Shown here: positions 42,541-52,824 of the stretch, piece by piece
Layout: every line of letters begins with the position of its first letter
How positions within the stretch are numbered: position 1 is the first letter of the stretch
DNA from: Bilifractor sp002394235
GTDB lineage: Bacteria > Bacillota > Clostridia > Lachnospirales > Lachnospiraceae
Direction: 5' to 3'
Length of the DNA: 64,000 bases
NCBI RefSeq assembly: GCF_052118845.1
Contig: NZ_JBQKGJ010000007.1
Coordinates: forward strand, 1 to 64,000
The notes under the pieces: generated by a model
Told to the model about the DNA's origin: nothing
The model's database searches: none
The model's input: the letters and a program-made list of their open reading frames with translations, nothing else
Made by a program: the position numbers and the translations under genes

Positions 42541-45489
42541 TCAGTCAGCAACAATCTTCTTTGTGATCGAATCTGTATTTGCGTGTTTCATGATGATATT
42601 TTCCTCGGAATCCAGATTGAAGTAATACCTGAGGGCATCCCTTGCGACAAGGCTTGCGTTTGTGGAGCTGTAACCATTCGCGATCCGGACGGCGAAAGCC
42701 ACATCGTCATAGGAAGTGCTGTCCTCTGCGCCGCTTGTGAATCCGATGACCAGACCGTGATCCGCGCGCAGCATGGATTCCTGTGCGGTTCCTGTCTTCG
42801 CGTACACGGTAATGGTACTGGAAAATCCCGGCCATACCGTCGCGTCATTTGATACAACCCCTGCCATTCCTTCATCGATCAGATCCCATGTCGTGCTGCT
42901 GATGGAATTTGCCGTGCTGAGTGTTTTTGTCTCGTTCTGCTTCAGCGTATTTCCTTCCGAGTCCGCGGTCTTGTCAACCAGGGTCAGATCCCGGCATACG
43001 CCTCTGTCTGCGATGGTCGCCGCGTATCTGGCGAGCTGAGTCGTTGTGTACTGATGCGTTCCCTGTCCGATGGAGGACGGAATCGGAAGACTGTCGGACA
43101 CATGAGGATCCGATTCGGAAATTTCAATCCCCGTTCCCTCATTAAGACCGAACATTGCGGCGTACTTCTGCTCCTTTGCGAGAGCGGTATCCTGATCATA
43201 GTTCTGATTGCTATCAAGACCCAGATCAAAGCCAACGGTACAGAAAAAGACGTTACAGGAATTTGTAATTCCGCCGACCACATTCAGGTAGCCGTGGCCG
43301 TTGCTGTTCCAGCAGGCCACCCGGTCCGAGTCAGACAGGAACGGAATATCCTTTCCAAAGACGCCGGTACAGTCAATCAATGTTGAACCGTCAATGACCC
43401 CTTCGGTAAGACCTGCGGCTGCCATGACCGGCTTAAAGGGAGATCCCGGAGCGGTGAGCTGCTGCGTCGCCTTATTATAAAAAGGAGTGGAAAGATCGGT
43501 ATTCAGCTTGTTGTAGTAATCGGTGTCCATGTCATTTGCAAGTCGGTTGTTGTCATAGCCCGGATAAGAGACACAGGCACGAACCTGACCGGTATCCGGA
43601 TCCGTGATGACAATGGAACCGGAACACGGATCCAGGGCAAGCATGGCGGGCGTAATTTCCAAGCTGTAGATTTTGTTGTACAGCAGCTGGTACGCGCTGG
43701 TCGCCCCGCTCTCAAAGGAAGCATAGTCAGCGTCATCCTTTGAGAGAATTCCCTGATCATAAAGGATCTGCATGATCACCTTCGGCTCCAGCGCGTCATC
43801 CTGAAGCAGATATTTGTAGAGAAGCTTGTGGAACACTTTTTCTCCGGTGATGTGACTGGAGATGAAATCAAGGACTGCCTGATAGATTTCATCTGAGGTC
43901 AGATATGAAGAATCCTTGTCGCTGAGCTTGGCTACATTGATCCAGCTGTTATTTGCCGCATACTGGAGAAAAGCACGGGGGCTTATGGAGCCGTCCTTGA
44001 AATATGCCTGGTAGGTGGCATCGTCTGTTTTCATGGAAGAACTGTCCAGAATTCCGTACTCCGTTGTGAGAAAATCGGATATCACATAATCGAACACAGC
44101 TTTCTGCTCAGCAGACAGATCCGAATACCTGGAAGCGCTGTCGCTGCTCAGCTGACCGGTGATCCAGTTCACCGTGTTGGTCTGGCTGGTATCCAGCGCG
44201 GTCTGTGCCTTCTTCTCCGCCTCTGTAGCATCGTCGTCTGAGAATTTATCAATATCAATGATGCTGTTTTCAATCAACGCGTTGTAGCAGTCGTAACTGG
44301 CGATGGAAATGGTATCATTGTCCGCGAGGCTTGCCGCGTCCACGGATTTTGCATCCGTCATATTGGTCAGGAGAATACCGGCGATTCTTTCTTCCAGAAT
44401 CTGATAGGCTGCCTTCTGAAGCTCGCTGTCGATGGTAAGGTAAACGTCATTGCCCTTGGCAGGCTGCACCAGGGAGTCTTTATTTTCCGAGACTACCTTT
44501 CCGAGGTTATTGATCGTAACCTCCTCGGAGCCATCGGTTCCCTGCAGGGTGCTCTCCATTGCCTTCTCGATTCCGGCCTTTCCTACAATGGAGTTGCTGT
44601 TGTAGCGTGTATCGCCGGAGCCGTAATCTTCCAGTTCGTCCGAGGAGATCTTTCCCGTGTAGCCGACGACAGGAGCCATTGCTTCACCGCCGCTGTAGAC
44701 ACGGATATAATCCTCTGCGATTTCCACGCCCTGCAGAGAATCCGTGTTTTCCTTCACTGCCGCAACGGTACTGTCGGAGACATTGGTCGCGACAGTCACC
44801 GCGACATAGCGCTGGTAGCTGACCAGACTGAGCTGGTAGCGGACCACAATAATATCCAGTGCCTCTTCCTTTGTGAGCTTTTCAGGGAGGCCGTATTCGG
44901 CAAGCTCCTCCGCCGTATACGGCTCATCCGAATCCGTGAGTCCATAGTATTTTGAACCGCTCAGATCCTGGACAATTTTATCCGGGGATGCATCCGCCTC
45001 GCCTGCCTTCAGTTCATCCGTCGTCTGATATCCGTAGATGTCCGCACGGAAACGCTGGATTGTCGTGGTATTGTCGGTATCAAAGGCGTAATTTCCGTCC
45101 GATCCGATAATAATATGGAAATCATGGGAAGGGGTGTCGCCGTTGGAACGGATCATCTTCGTCAGGCGGTAGATCTCGCCGTTCAGGGCCAAATTCTTCT
45201 GCCGGGTGGTATCATACGACCCGTTATCCTCTATCGTGACATTATTTGCCAGTTCATTGGACGCGATAACCTTCCCGTTTACATCATAGATATTGCCGCG
45301 GGTGCTCTTCAGCGTGCGCGTAGCGGTCGTCATGACCGTGAAGCTGTTCGCGTAATCCTTTCCGCGGATAATCTGAAGATGAAACAGCCTCACCAGAAGG
45401 ATCAGAGCCAAAACAGCAAAAAGCAGAACAAGGATCAGTCCTCTTCTGCTGAAAAAACGGATGAATGCTTTTTTTATCTTCTTAGCCAA
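42541..45489 (-). CDS. mrdA: Penicillin-binding protein 2 (elongation transpeptidase)
   Basis: A 982-residue class B PBP that cross-links peptidoglycan with RodA and MreBCD. A cytoplasmic basic tail and one membrane segment (about 15-38) are followed by the dimerisation/pedestal region with STRGNIYDVNGKVIASNELA. The transpeptidase domain begins near 640. Active-site motifs are SPFK (near 681; written GSPFKPV), SCN in TNSCNVFF, and KTG in YAKTGTAQES (near 897). It is about 300 residues longer than E. coli PBP2 because of an acidic insertion (about 360-600). It overlaps mreD by 16 bases. Confidence 0.95.
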   Translation of the reverse strand: MAKKIKKAFIRFFSRRGLILVLLFAVLALILLVRLFHLQIIRGKDYANSFTVMTTATRTLKSTRGNIYDVNGKVIASNELANNVTIEDNGSYDTTRQKNLALNGEIYRLTKMIRSNGDTPSHDFHIIIGSDGNYAFDTDNTTTIQRFRADIYGYQTTDELKAGEADASPDKIVQDLSGSKYYGLTDSDEPYTAEELAEYGLPEKLTKEEALDIIVVRYQLSLVSYQRYVAVTVATNVSDSTVAAVKENTDSLQGVEIAEDYIRVYSGGEAMAPVVGYTGKISSDELEDYGSGDTRYNSNSIVGKAGIEKAMESTLQGTDGSEEVTINNLGKVVSENKDSLVQPAKGNDVYLTIDSELQKAAYQILEERIAGILLTNMTDAKSVDAASLADNDTISIASYDCYNALIENSIIDIDKFSDDDATEAEKKAQTALDTSQTNTVNWITGQLSSDSASRYSDLSAEQKAVFDYVISDFLTTEYGILDSSSMKTDDATYQAYFKDGSISPRAFLQYAANNSWINVAKLSDKDSSYLTSDEIYQAVLDFISSHITGEKVFHKLLYKYLLQDDALEPKVIMQILYDQGILSKDDADYASFESGATSAYQLLYNKIYSLEITPAMLALDPCSGSIVITDPDTGQVRACVSYPGYDNNRLANDMDTDYYNKLNTDLSTPFYNKATQQLTAPGSPFKPVMAAAGLTEGVIDGSTLIDCTGVFGKDIPFLSDSDRVACWNSNGHGYLNVVGGITNSCNVFFCTVGFDLGLDSNQNYDQDTALAKEQKYAAMFGLNEGTGIEISESDPHVSDSLPIPSSIGQGTHQYTTTQLARYAATIADRGVCRDLTLVDKTADSEGNTLKQNETKTLSTANSISSTTWDLIDEGMAGVVSNDATVWPGFSSTITVYAKTGTAQESMLRADHGLVIGFTSGAEDSTSYDDVAFAVRIANGYSSTNASLVARDALRYYFNLDSEENIIMKHANTDSITKKIVAD

Positions 45490-46001
45490 GGTGATTGTTC
45501 TTCCTCCAGTTCATTTGCGGTGATCTTTCTGTTCAGCCAGTGGTACAGAAAATAAAGCGGAATGGTAAAGAGCATGGTGCATACCGCCTCCGGCAGAATC
45601 GTGTGTATCATACAGGATCCGAGCGTAAGGCTCGTACCATTCAGAAAACGGATCAGGTAACAGGCAAGGCCGTAAACGATATCGCTGATTCCCACTGCGA
45701 CAAGAGGAATCCGGATATCCTCATCAAAAAATACCTTGAACAGAAATCCGTTAAAATATCCGATGTATAGAAGAATAAGCGCGGTGAATCCGAATATTCC
45801 GCCGTAAAACAGATCCAAAATCAGTCCGGAGATAAAGCCTGTCCACATGCCGGATTTCTTTCCCCGCATGAAGCCCATGGAGCATGTGAGGATCAGCGCC
45901 AGATTCGGCACAGACAGAATTGCCGGCAGAATCAAACCCAACGAGGACTGCACCACTAAGGTTGCGGCAATTATCAGAAAAATACAGATATTTTTCTTCA
46001 T
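45474..46001 (-). CDS. mreD: Rod-shape protein MreD
   Basis: A 175-residue membrane protein with five or six hydrophobic segments, part of the elongation complex with MreC, RodA and PBP2. MreD is poorly conserved, but LALILTCSMGFMRGKKSGMW and GLILDLFYGGIFGF match the family pattern. Placement between mreC (four-base overlap) and PBP2 (16-base overlap) makes the assignment firm. Confidence 0.9.
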   Translation of the reverse strand: MKKNICIFLIIAATLVVQSSLGLILPAILSVPNLALILTCSMGFMRGKKSGMWTGFISGLILDLFYGGIFGFTALILLYIGYFNGFLFKVFFDEDIRIPLVAVGISDIVYGLACYLIRFLNGTSLTLGSCMIHTILPEAVCTMLFTIPLYFLYHWLNRKITANELEEEQSPWLRR

Positions 46002-46846
46002 TGATCAGCGGTCTCCTTCAGCTGTTTGATGATGAGAACGGTGTTCACGGACTGAAAATTCACTGCAGGAATAATATAGCCCGTCTTCGTCAGCAGGTTG
46101 GAGTCATCCTGTACAGAATCCACATACCCGATCAGAATCCCGGGAAGGTATTTGTCACTGATGTTGGAGGTGACGACACGTTCTCCGGTGGATACCTTGG
46201 CATCTGTTCTGAGCTCGCTCAGCGCAAGCTTACCGGATTCAATCAGTGACAGACTGCCTGTGACAATGCAGTTTTCCGAGGAATCGAGAAGCATGGCGCT
46301 GACGTTGTTGTCGTCGTCGATGATGGAGCGGACGGTTGACCAGTTTTTACCGACCTCGGTGACGATACCCACAAGACCGCCGTCGGAAATGACATTCATA
46401 TTGACGGCAACGCCATCGTCCGTGCCGCGGTTCACAGTAAAGGTGTTATACCAGTTTCCCGTGCCCTTTGCGATGACGGACGCAGCAATTTTGTCGTAGT
46501 CATTATAATCCTGATCCAGATCATAGAGCTTCCGGAGATCCTCCAGTTCTTTGGTGTTCTCGGTAAGAACCGTGTTCTCCTCTTCCAGATCTGCCACCTT
46601 GCTCTTCAGCTCTTTGTTTTCCTTAGCCAGCTGTCTGGCATTCTTCTGCCCGATTCTCTGTCCGTTCAGCCAGTCTCCGACCTTATTGATCCCGGTCTGC
46701 AGCGGAACCAGAAAAGTTCCGGCGGCGTTCCGCAGCGGTGATATGGATATGACCTGACTGCCGGTCAGCATGGCAAGCGCGACGCAGATGATGGTAAGAA
46801 TGACAAGCAGATATCTGCTTTTAATATGTGTCCCTTTTTTTTTCAT
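45998..46846 (-). CDS. mreC: Rod-shape protein MreC
   Basis: A 282-residue single-pass membrane protein with an N-terminal basic tail, a membrane segment (about 10-30), a coiled coil (about 65-110, LAKENKELKSKVADLEEEN) and a paired beta-barrel outer domain (about 115-275) with VIAKGTGNWYNTF, DGGLVGIVTEVG and SDKYLPGILIGYV. It links the MreB filament to PBP2 outside. It overlaps mreB and mreD by four bases each. Confidence 0.95.
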   Translation of the reverse strand: MKKKGTHIKSRYLLVILTIICVALAMLTGSQVISISPLRNAAGTFLVPLQTGINKVGDWLNGQRIGQKNARQLAKENKELKSKVADLEEENTVLTENTKELEDLRKLYDLDQDYNDYDKIAASVIAKGTGNWYNTFTVNRGTDDGVAVNMNVISDGGLVGIVTEVGKNWSTVRSIIDDDNNVSAMLLDSSENCIVTGSLSLIESGKLALSELRTDAKVSTGERVVTSNISDKYLPGILIGYVDSVQDDSNLLTKTGYIIPAVNFQSVNTVLIIKQLKETADQ

Positions 46847-47862
46847 GAATATGACTTCTTTCCCGGCAGATATGCCCAGTGCTGCATTTCAGGATGAGTG
46901 ATGAGCTCCTTCAGACCGCATACGGTGCTGAGATCATAATATTTCGACAGGATAACCGGACAGTCGAGCGCTTCCTCCAGAAACGGCACCATGCCGGCAA
47001 TGTGCGTGCTGCCTCCGGTGATATAAATTCCTTCCTTCAGAACACCCGCGCGGATCTGCGGCGGAATCCGTTCCATAATCCGGCGGATTTCTGCGGCAAT
47101 CTTCTGCATCTCCGCGGTGACACTGGCGGTAACATTGTAGCTCGTCACGACGCCGTTTCGCGGAAGGCCACTGTCCAGATCAATACCGTTTACCTTACAT
47201 CCCTCATTGATGTCTTTTTCCAGATTTGTCAGCGTCAGCTTCAGACGCTGTGCTGTGTGGTGACTGACAATGAAGCTGTTCTTTCGTCGGATGCCCTCTA
47301 CGATAGCGGAGGTGAATGCCTGTCCGCCGATGGCAATCATTCTGCTGATGATCACCCGCTCATCGGCGATGAAGGAGACTTCGGTGCTCTGAGCTCCGAT
47401 GTTGATAATCATCGATCCTCTGGTGTGATGCAGCGGGATGCCCAGGGCGAGTGCGTCCGCGATCGGTTTTTCCACAAGATAAACCTGGCTTCGGCGGAAC
47501 CGGCCCTTCCGCGCAATTGTGGAATATGCCCGGCGCTCGATCTCAGTCATATCGACGGGAACGGAAAAATACAGAACCGGACGATACCCGGCGTATCCGC
47601 CGGTCCGTCCGAGCATCGTGTGCAGCACAGCTTCCATCATCAGAACGTCATTGATCCGTCCATTGCTCATCGGTGAGATGATCTCGATATTCTCAGGAGT
47701 CCTCTCATACATGGCATAGGCGTCATTGCCGACTGCTATCACGGTATCCCCGTTCCGGACCGCTATCATATTCACTTCCTTGGTAATGGAATCCTTGTTC
47801 CTGTCGTAGATCTTCACCGTTCCGGTGCCCATATCCACGCCATACACATGATTAAATGACAT
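46843..47862 (-). CDS. mreB: Rod-shape actin MreB
   Basis: A 339-residue actin-like ATPase forming membrane filaments that guide side-wall growth. The start at 47862 has ACAGGAG upstream. Phosphate and nucleotide loops are visible: GVDMGTGTVKIYD near the N-terminus, MIINIGAQSTEVSFI near 165 and YITGGSTHIAGM near 290. It is diverged at phosphate loop 2, which usually reads DIGGGTTE. It lies between radC and mreC, as in many Firmicutes. Confidence 0.93.
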   Translation of the reverse strand: MSFNHVYGVDMGTGTVKIYDRNKDSITKEVNMIAVRNGDTVIAVGNDAYAMYERTPENIEIISPMSNGRINDVLMMEAVLHTMLGRTGGYAGYRPVLYFSVPVDMTEIERRAYSTIARKGRFRRSQVYLVEKPIADALALGIPLHHTRGSMIINIGAQSTEVSFIADERVIISRMIAIGGQAFTSAIVEGIRRKNSFIVSHHTAQRLKLTLTNLEKDINEGCKVNGIDLDSGLPRNGVVTSYNVTASVTAEMQKIAAEIRRIMERIPPQIRAGVLKEGIYITGGSTHIAGMVPFLEEALDCPVILSKYYDLSTVCGLKELITHPEMQHWAYLPGKKSYS

Positions 47863-47903
47863 ATAAAACTCCTGTACTGCCTGTGCTGTACGCCCCGGCC
47901 ACA

Positions 47904-48680
47904 TTAATCACCGGTGTCTGTCTGCGTTTCCTCCTGAGAGGCAAGCGTGTCAAAGAATCCGTCGTCACGGAAGCTGAAATAGGTCCTGTCTCCGATGATA
48001 ATGTGATCCGACAGATCGATCCCGACGATTTTGCCTGCCCGATAGAGATTCCGGGTGACCTGATAATCCTCGTGGCTCGGGGATGGATTTCCGCTCGGAT
48101 GATTATGAATCAGTATCAGATGCAGCGCATGGTAGGACAATGCCTTCTGCAGGATCTCCCTCGGAGATACCAAAGACATGTTCGCCGTTCCGGAGGAAAT
48201 CTCCGGAGAGGCAATCTGCTGCATCCTGCTGTCCAGCATGACGCAGATAACCTTCTCTGTCTCCTGATGACGCATTTCTTCCATAAAATACTGCGCGACC
48301 GTATCGGGACGGTCAAAACAGAGAGACGAAGAGGTGTTCATCTGCGCAATCCGCCTGGAGAGCTCGCGAACACATAAAATCTGCAGCGCCTTCACCTCAC
48401 CGATTCCATCCAGCGACATCAGATCCTGAAGCGTGAGATGATAGATCCCAAGCAATCCGTTCCTGAACTTGCACAGATCCAATATTTCTTCCGCAAGCTG
48501 GAGGGAGTTCTTTCCCTTCGTACCGGACCGGAGAATGATTGAGAGAAGCTCCGCGTCAGTCAGTGCACCGGTCCCCAACCGGAGCGCCTTCTCATAGGGA
48601 CGTGACTGATCCGGGAGTTCCTTCATCCGGGCTGCAGGCTCAATCTTCTTGCGGGGTATAGATTTTGAATTTTTCTCCAT
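47904..48680 (-). CDS. radC: RadC-family JAB/MPN protein
   Basis: A 258-residue protein with an N-terminal helix-hairpin-helix region (about 55-130, LMSLDGIGEVKALQILC) and a C-terminal MPN/JAB metal-site domain with HNHPSGNPSPSHEDYQVT. The start at 48680 has AGGAGG upstream; the frame continues into repeat copy C but that is not coding. RadC proteins were once linked to DNA repair; the true role is unsettled. It is the first gene before mreB, a conserved placement. Confidence 0.94.
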   Translation of the reverse strand: MEKNSKSIPRKKIEPAARMKELPDQSRPYEKALRLGTGALTDAELLSIILRSGTKGKNSLQLAEEILDLCKFRNGLLGIYHLTLQDLMSLDGIGEVKALQILCVRELSRRIAQMNTSSSLCFDRPDTVAQYFMEEMRHQETEKVICVMLDSRMQQIASPEISSGTANMSLVSPREILQKALSYHALHLILIHNHPSGNPSPSHEDYQVTRNLYRAGKIVGIDLSDHIIIGDRTYFSFRDDGFFDTLASQEETQTDTGD

Positions 48681-48697
48681 TTTCCTGTCCTCCTGTT

Positions 48698-48905
48698 TAC
48701 TGTATAAGCTCTTCGAAAACGCAGACAGGATCGTCACGCGCGAAGCGTGTGTAAGAGACTGTATGCGATTTCGAAGGCAACAGGTATGAGGATGAAGCGC
48801 GAACGCGCGAAATCCGAATGCCTGTAGGATTGCGGGAGTGCGAAGCACGGAGCAATCCGTAGCTTATACAGTTTATGGCACGATGTATCGTATGGCCATT
48901 TCCTG
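48698..48905 (+). repeat. Structured intergenic repeat, full-length copy C
   Basis: The most complete copy. In order: CTGTATAAGCTCTTCG, hairpin CACGC-GCGAA-GCGTG, AGAGACTGTATGCG, H1 (48779-48825; one G-T pair in the outer stem), H2 (GGATTGC/GCAATCC), tail CTTATACAGTTTATGGCAC, and a small hairpin ACGATGTATCGT before ATGGCC. It lies upstream of radC. 48906-49064 shows no gene. Confidence 0.9.
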
Positions 48906-49064
48906 AAGAAAGACAAGAGATAATCCTGTGAACTATAATTTTAACACATTATGAAAACCATGTGAATCTGCAAAATCACGAATGAACAGTTCCGGCACGC
49001 AGTGTCATTCGTACAGAATTTCTTCTGTTTCAAGATGCGTTGCACGTGTCAGAGTTTCCTATAT

Positions 49065-50696
49065 TCAGAGCGCTTTATATATAGAAGAAATTCTCTCGGC
49101 GACTTTCAGACCATCCATAGCCGCAGAGGTAATTCCACCGGCGTATCCTGCTCCTTCTCCACAGGGATAAAGCCCACGTATCGTGCTCTGGAGCGACTCG
49201 TCGCGGACGATACGGATCGGTGAAGAGGTGCGGCTTTCGACACCTGACAAAAGGGCGTCGTCTCCGCCAAATCCCGGAATTCTGCGGTCAAAGCTCAGAA
49301 TCCCCTGTTCCAGAGATTCTGAGATATATTCCGGCAGAATATGACGGATATTGGCGCATTGGAATTCTCCCTTTGAACAGGGCTCCACGGTTCCGATGCC
49401 TCCCAGTCGGTTTTTCCGGAAATCCTCGAAACGCTGAACCGGAATCCGTCCCTGTCCTTCCCGCCAGGCAAGGGATTCAAGCCTGCGCTGAAAATACATT
49501 CCGTTGAGGACGTCCGGCCTTCCTTCCTGATGGTACGGCAGGAAATCCCCGGGGGTCACGGAAACCACTATGGCACTGTTCGCGTTGCGCGAATCCCGGG
49601 CGTGATAGCTCATTCCATTCACCGCCAGTCTCTCCGGTTCCGAGGATGCGTTCACAACATATCCTCCGGGACACATGCAGAAGGAATACACACCTCTGCC
49701 ATTTTCAGCGGTACCGGTCAGCTTGTAAGGAGCGGCGCCCAGAAAGGAAGGAGCGTCCGGTCCGTATTGATCCCGGTTAATCATGCTCTGCAGATGCTCG
49801 ACACGCACGCCTACCGCAAAGGGCTTCGGCTCCATGAGAAGCTTCTGGCGGGACAGCATCTCGAAGGTGTCCCGGGCGGAATGGCCGATGGCCAGTACGA
49901 CGTTGTCAGAGAAAAATTCCTTTCCAGACGCTGTGCGAACCCCTGTCATATGCTCCTCTCCCGTCAGCGGGTCGGTACGTGTCAGAAGATCCGTTACCCT
50001 GGTCTGAAAATGTACTTCACCCCCCGCTGCGATGATCTGATTCCGGAGGGTTTCGACAATACGAACAAGCAGATCGGTGCCAAGGTGCGGCTTGCTGTCA
50101 TAGAGAATATTTTCCGGCGCACCGGCCTGCACGAAAATTCTCAGAACCTCATGATTTCGTCCGAATTTGTCCTTGACCCCGGTATTCAGCTTTCCGTCGG
50201 AAAAAGTACCTGCGCCGCCCTCTCCGAACTGTACATTGCTGTCCGGATCCAGTTCTCCCGTATTCCAGAAATGCTCCACCGCATTCCTCCGCTGTGAAGC
50301 ACTCTCCCCTCGTTCCAGCAGGACCGGGCGATATCCATGCATCGCAAGTTCCCAGGCACAGAACAGCCCTGCCGGACCACTTCCTACGATGACAGGAGGA
50401 GCAGAAAGCTCGCGGGAGCCGGTTTCCGGGAAATGATATTCCGGCGCCGAATACGCGGAGACATGATTTTTACCGCCCCGGATCAGGATCGACCGTTCCG
50501 TTTTTTCCGAAGACAGCCGGACTCCGATGGTGTATACAAAGAGAAGCCTGCTCTTGTCCCTGGCATCAATGGATTTTTTCAGGATTTTCCACTCCGTGAT
50601 ATCCGTGGAACGGACATGCAGCACTTTTTCTATTTTGTGGAGAAGTTGAACTTCTGTGTGAGAGACAGGAAGCTTCAACTGAGAAATTTGTAACAT
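49065..50696 (-). CDS. FAD-dependent oxidoreductase (COG2509 family)
   Basis: A 543-residue flavoprotein. An N-terminal 90-residue domain with a ferredoxin-like fold precedes a dinucleotide-binding site VGSGPAGLFCAWELA (near 105), then QFGEGGAGTFSDGKL, which marks the COG2509 family, and a C-terminal FAD segment GLYPCGEGAGYAGGI near 515. The substrate is unknown; members are widespread in anaerobes. It is transcribed alone, with a 370-base gap after the radC-mre operon promoter region. Confidence 0.92.
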   Translation of the reverse strand: MLQISQLKLPVSHTEVQLLHKIEKVLHVRSTDITEWKILKKSIDARDKSRLLFVYTIGVRLSSEKTERSILIRGGKNHVSAYSAPEYHFPETGSRELSAPPVIVGSGPAGLFCAWELAMHGYRPVLLERGESASQRRNAVEHFWNTGELDPDSNVQFGEGGAGTFSDGKLNTGVKDKFGRNHEVLRIFVQAGAPENILYDSKPHLGTDLLVRIVETLRNQIIAAGGEVHFQTRVTDLLTRTDPLTGEEHMTGVRTASGKEFFSDNVVLAIGHSARDTFEMLSRQKLLMEPKPFAVGVRVEHLQSMINRDQYGPDAPSFLGAAPYKLTGTAENGRGVYSFCMCPGGYVVNASSEPERLAVNGMSYHARDSRNANSAIVVSVTPGDFLPYHQEGRPDVLNGMYFQRRLESLAWREGQGRIPVQRFEDFRKNRLGGIGTVEPCSKGEFQCANIRHILPEYISESLEQGILSFDRRIPGFGGDDALLSGVESRTSSPIRIVRDESLQSTIRGLYPCGEGAGYAGGITSAAMDGLKVAERISSIYKAL

Positions 50697-50815
50697 ATTG
50701 GACCACCTTTTGAGAAGTATTCAAGTTTTGAAGGAAGTATTACAGATTAGAATTATAAAGCCGGTTAGCGCAATAAGCAAATATATCCTTTTTTCTTGAT
50801 TAATTATTTATTTGA

Positions 50816-52498
50816 TTACTTTTTTGCCTGATTCAATTGAAGTTGGCTGATTATTGGAGGCAATAAAACACCTATTGTAAAAAAAATAGTTAACAGCAGG
50901 ATGAAAGTATGGTAAGGAAAAGCAAATTCAAAATAAGGAATTTCTCTCTTTGCTAATTTACCAATGATAAAGTCCAAGTATATTCCTAGTGTACCCAACA
51001 ATGAAGCTAACACTGAAAAATATAATACCCCTTCCATCATGAAGGCTTTTATCATTTCTTTTTTTGTTACTCCAAGATAACGTAAAAGAATGTGTTCCTG
51101 TTTGTCACGTACATATTCCGTCAATAAAGTATTGAGGAAGACAATGGTTCCGAGAAAGAAAAACAGGATGCTTACCCCGGTCATTGTGATCCGGCTGAAC
51201 GTAATATAATTTTTATTTTCCGCAATCAGATCAGTCCTTGATATACATTCCAGAAGATTGATAGTGGTCAGCCCCTTTTCCATATCGTAGTTATAGTTTT
51301 CATCTCGGATCCACGCATTAAGCTGCTGTTTCACGCTGCTTTCCAAGTTACCAGTCGCATTAAAACTGATAGACAGGATCTGTTCGTGCATAGAGGCACC
51401 AAGTAAGTTATAGGTATCAGGTGTCACCGCAATAATGACAACATTGTCCCCATCCCATGCCAGAGGAATATTGGGAAAATCTTTTTCCTCAGCTTCGGCA
51501 TACCCACAAACTGATAGTTGTGCGGATGGATAATCATCGAGGTCAGAACCATCTGGCAAGGTATCATATACGGTAAAGGATTTTCCCATGTTTGAACGGA
51601 TAGCTGAATCTGCATTGCTGTAAAGCAGGTTTTTGCTTATGATGATCGCACCATGATGCTGTTCCCATTCATTTTTATTTATTTTTCTTCCTGCCTTTTC
51701 TTCATAGGAACACAACTTGCCTACTGTGCTTTTATCCATTGGCTGGATAACGATCTGTGTATCGTCCTTCATTTTTAAAACTCCAAGCACACTCTTCTGA
51801 TCTGTGTCCAGGGATGGAAAATATCCTTTCACAAAACGAATGTCACGGATGGAATCATGCAGGTTGTCCGTCAAATCATGAACCATACCCGACGTAAACA
51901 TCTGATTTTCGGTGTTTTCCGACAGATTTTCTCTCATATTCGCGCATGCATTCTGTGTGATACCGACCTGGAAATCCGGAATTGCTAAAAATGCCTTTTC
52001 GTAATCAGCACCGGAGGCTAAGGTATAGGAAACAAGAGCCATTTCACATCCCAAAAAGAGAAAAATGACAGTTGCCATAAATGCCTTCTTCTGCTTCGAT
52101 AGAAACATCAGGGATAGCTGCACAGGGACGTTTTTACCAGTAAACTTTAATAATTTGGCTGGTCGCACCTTACTGCCTGTCATTTCATGAGACTTCCCAT
52201 AATAGGAAGCGGTATCCAGCGGTGAAATCGAATTGACTTTTTTAAGAACCGTTGAAGTTGGAATGATAATAGATGCTAGGACAATCAGAAAAACAAATCC
52301 GCAGATCAGCACATCAGATTTCAAATTGAAAATAAAAAGGCCGTCATGATGATGATAGAGAGCGATCCGGCTGCTCAAAAACATAATCAGATAGGCCGAC
52401 ATTTCACCGAAAAGATAAGGCCAGAGACAGGTATTGCATTCGTCCTTCCTTATTGCTGAGCGGTGATGGATCTTTGCGACAGTTGAGCGGAAAAACAT
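50816..52498 (-). pseudogene. ABC transporter permease (FtsX type), N-terminus deleted
   Basis: A 560-codon open remnant. A two-half FtsX permease should begin with a full FtsX domain, but here only its last segment remains (FLIVLASIIIPTSTVLKK, then ISPLDTASYYG), followed by the second half: a membrane segment, an extracellular domain of about 280 residues, and the C-terminal FtsX domain with EHILLRYLGVTKKEM. The first 40 residues (FFRSTVAKIHHRSA) have no family look. Codons and bases are more AT-rich than in the flanking genes, a sign of transfer. Together with the ATPase remnant it looks like the product of one deletion. Confidence 0.75.
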
Positions 52499-52824
52499 AT
52501 ATTTTGAAATATGTTTAGCGAGGGAATGAGATTGTAATTTTGAAAAATGAACCCGATATGGTTTCTTCTGAAAATTGTTCGTTCTTCTTCATTCATGGAA
52601 TCAAAACAAATGCTGTTAAAGATTATGGAACCGGAAGTCGGGACAATTAATCCTCCGATTGCGTTCAAAAGAGTGGTTTTGCCGCTCCCGGAAACTCCAA
52701 CTAAAGACACAAATTCTCCCCTCTGAATCGTTATGTCAACATTATCTAAAGCTCGTAAAAAAGTCATTCCACACGAAAAATCTACCGTCAATGCTCTGGT
52801 TCCCACAAGTATGTCATCACTCAT
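52450..52824 (-). pseudogene. ABC transporter ATP-binding protein, C-terminal half deleted
   Basis: A 124-codon remnant starting at MSDDILVG (52824). Walker A (GVSGSGKTTLL) and the Q-loop region (IGFIFQNYNLIPSLNIFQNI) are intact, typical of the MacB/LolD/BceA group that pairs with FtsX permeases. It then runs into unrelated sequence and stops; the signature LSGGQ, Walker B and H-loop are missing. The break meets the truncated permease at about 52460-52500. Confidence 0.8.

Noticed and set aside
48681..48848. Upstream extension of the radC frame
   Set aside because: It runs through repeat copy C; the ATG at 48680 has an AGGAGG site, so the extension is not coding.
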